Made by a program: the position numbers and the translations under genes. A DNA stretch of 64,000 nucleotides from the NCBI GenBank assembly GCA_022572355.1, contig JACZWC010000023.1:1-64000 (forward strand). Direction: 5' to 3'. The DNA comes from Bacteroidota bacterium (GTDB lineage: Bacteria > Bacteroidota > Bacteroidia > NORP154). A model generated the notes under the pieces. It ran no database searches. It was not told where the DNA came from and saw only the letters and a list, made by a program, of their open reading frames with translations. Below are positions 63,384 through 64,000 of the stretch, in pieces (position 1 is the first letter of the stretch; each line of letters opens with the position of its first letter).

Positions 63384-64000
63384 TTGAAGCAAATTGATAA
63401 GTACGTAACCGAACTTCTACGGGAGATTGACTGTGTCATCATTCCCGGCCTGGGAGCGTTTGTCGCCAATCCTGAGTCTGCCAAGATTGATTTGCGGCAA
63501 CACACATTTTCGCCTCCATCCAAGAACATTGGGTTTAATAAAAACATTAGCAGAAATGACGGGCTGTTGGCTGACAGAATTGCGGAGAGGGAGCAAATAA
63601 GTTACGAGCATGCCAATGCGAATATCGCAGCATTTGTAAATGAATGCATCAAACGATTGCAAGACGGGGAGCACATCAAATTTGACGGTATAGGCTCCCT
63701 TTCAGTTGATGCTGAAAGAAATATTCAATTTGAAGCGGATGATTCAATTAATTTTTTACCTGACTCATTCGGATTGGATTCTTTCCATTCACCGGCAATA
63801 AAGAGGCAGAGTTTTGAGAAAAGAGTTGAACGGGAAATAATAGAACGATCTCCTATACCTATTGATAAATCTACAGTACCGGGGAAAGGCAGGATCATTC
63901 CGTTAAAGATTTATTATAGAGCGGCTGCTTCTGTATTGCTCATCGCTGCTGTTTCATGGCTCTACCTCAATATGGATTTGATGAAGGGAATAGACATTAA
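63384..64000 (+). CDS. HU-CCDC81/SPOR-type envelope protein, 3'-truncated by the window edge
   Basis: Open from a TTG at 63384 to the end of the window (about 205 codons). It starts KQIDKYVTELLREIDCVIIP and GLGAFVANPESAKI, then TFSPPSKNIGFNKNISRNDG, LQDGEHIKFDGIGSLSVDAE and LPDSFGLDSFHSPAIKR. These match the N-terminal HU-CCDC81 double domain of Bacteroidota proteins that usually continue with a TM segment and a SPOR domain. A TM helix is visible (AAASVLLIAAVSWLYL). No ATG is available; the TTG aligns with the family start. Septal peptidoglycan role is inferred. It lies 92 bp after kdsB. Confidence 0.85.
   Translation, partial: MKQIDKYVTELLREIDCVIIPGLGAFVANPESAKIDLRQHTFSPPSKNIGFNKNISRNDGLLADRIAEREQISYEHANANIAAFVNECIKRLQDGEHIKFDGIGSLSVDAERNIQFEADDSINFLPDSFGLDSFHSPAIKRQSFEKRVEREIIERSPIPIDKSTVPGKGRIIPLKIYYRAAASVLLIAAVSWLYLNMDLMKGIDI

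Noticed and set aside
63188-63547. 119-codon minus-strand frame at the kdsB / HU-CCDC81 junction
   Set aside because: It is antisense to the strongly conserved HU-CCDC81 coding region starting at 63384.

Overview
The window looks like chromosome of a Bacteroidota bacterium, probably a flavobacterium- or cytophaga-like environmental lineage. Evidence: many secreted proteins with type IX secretion (T9SS) C-terminal sorting domains of type A and type B, DUF6427/DUF6341 and HU-CCDC81 proteins that I know mainly from this phylum, -7 promoter elements of the form TAnnTTTG in front of many genes, and no strong Shine-Dalgarno sequences. Most of the window is ordinary housekeeping sequence. No T9SS machinery, prophage, CRISPR array or classical insertion sequence is visible.

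Layout. 1-6.2 kb: end of pyrD, a hotdog thioesterase, a lipocalin-like T9SS cargo protein, a probably truncated membrane protein, and a three-gene minus-strand cluster (CPBP protein, NAD-dependent epimerase, SDR). 6.2-7.2 kb: about 1 kb without intact genes, holding a coiled-coil remnant, a dispersed palindrome and a 22-bp tRNA-like fragment. 7.2-15.2 kb: six consecutive T9SS cargo genes; four are joined by 4-nt start/stop overlaps and end in near-identical sorting domains. 15.4-17.9 kb: a tRNA(CAU) gene whose 3' part is duplicated as a 47-bp perfect direct repeat 2.36 kb away. The interval holds a 78-aa unknown protein and a DUF234-type ATPase gene that is tightly enclosed by two 50-bp palindromic terminal inverted repeats. 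This accessory segment is the most unusual part of the window.

18-31 kb: HAD phosphatase, methylmalonyl-CoA epimerase, a peptide-type substrate-binding lipoprotein, dihydroorotase, a polyprenol-phosphate-mannose-synthase-like GT2, acetyl-CoA synthetase, a SiaC-family protein and the rimP-nusA-infB operon, which has a terminator-like hairpin in its leader. 31-43 kb: a coiled-coil secreted protein with a Reg_prop/Y_Y_Y/SpoIIE phosphatase, purQ, DUF6427 and DUF6341 proteins, purD, a redoxin, an acyl-CoA carboxylase beta subunit and yebC. 43-53 kb: lepA, two large T9SS type B proteins flanking a cysteine-less QueF homologue and ribE, then tadA, a bacilliredoxin, gatC and plsC. 53-64 kb: trpS, the rplM-rpsI-rpsB-tsf and pyrH-frr clusters, kbl, gdhA, dprA, kdsB and the start of an HU-CCDC81 protein that runs off the window.

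Functional links: propionyl-CoA/methylmalonyl-CoA metabolism (carboxylase beta subunit plus epimerase), pyrimidine and purine synthesis (pyrD, pyrC, pyrH, purQ, purD), a translation cluster, and a possible SiaC/PP2C phosphatase signalling pair. Assignments rest on reading motifs by eye; no database search was run.
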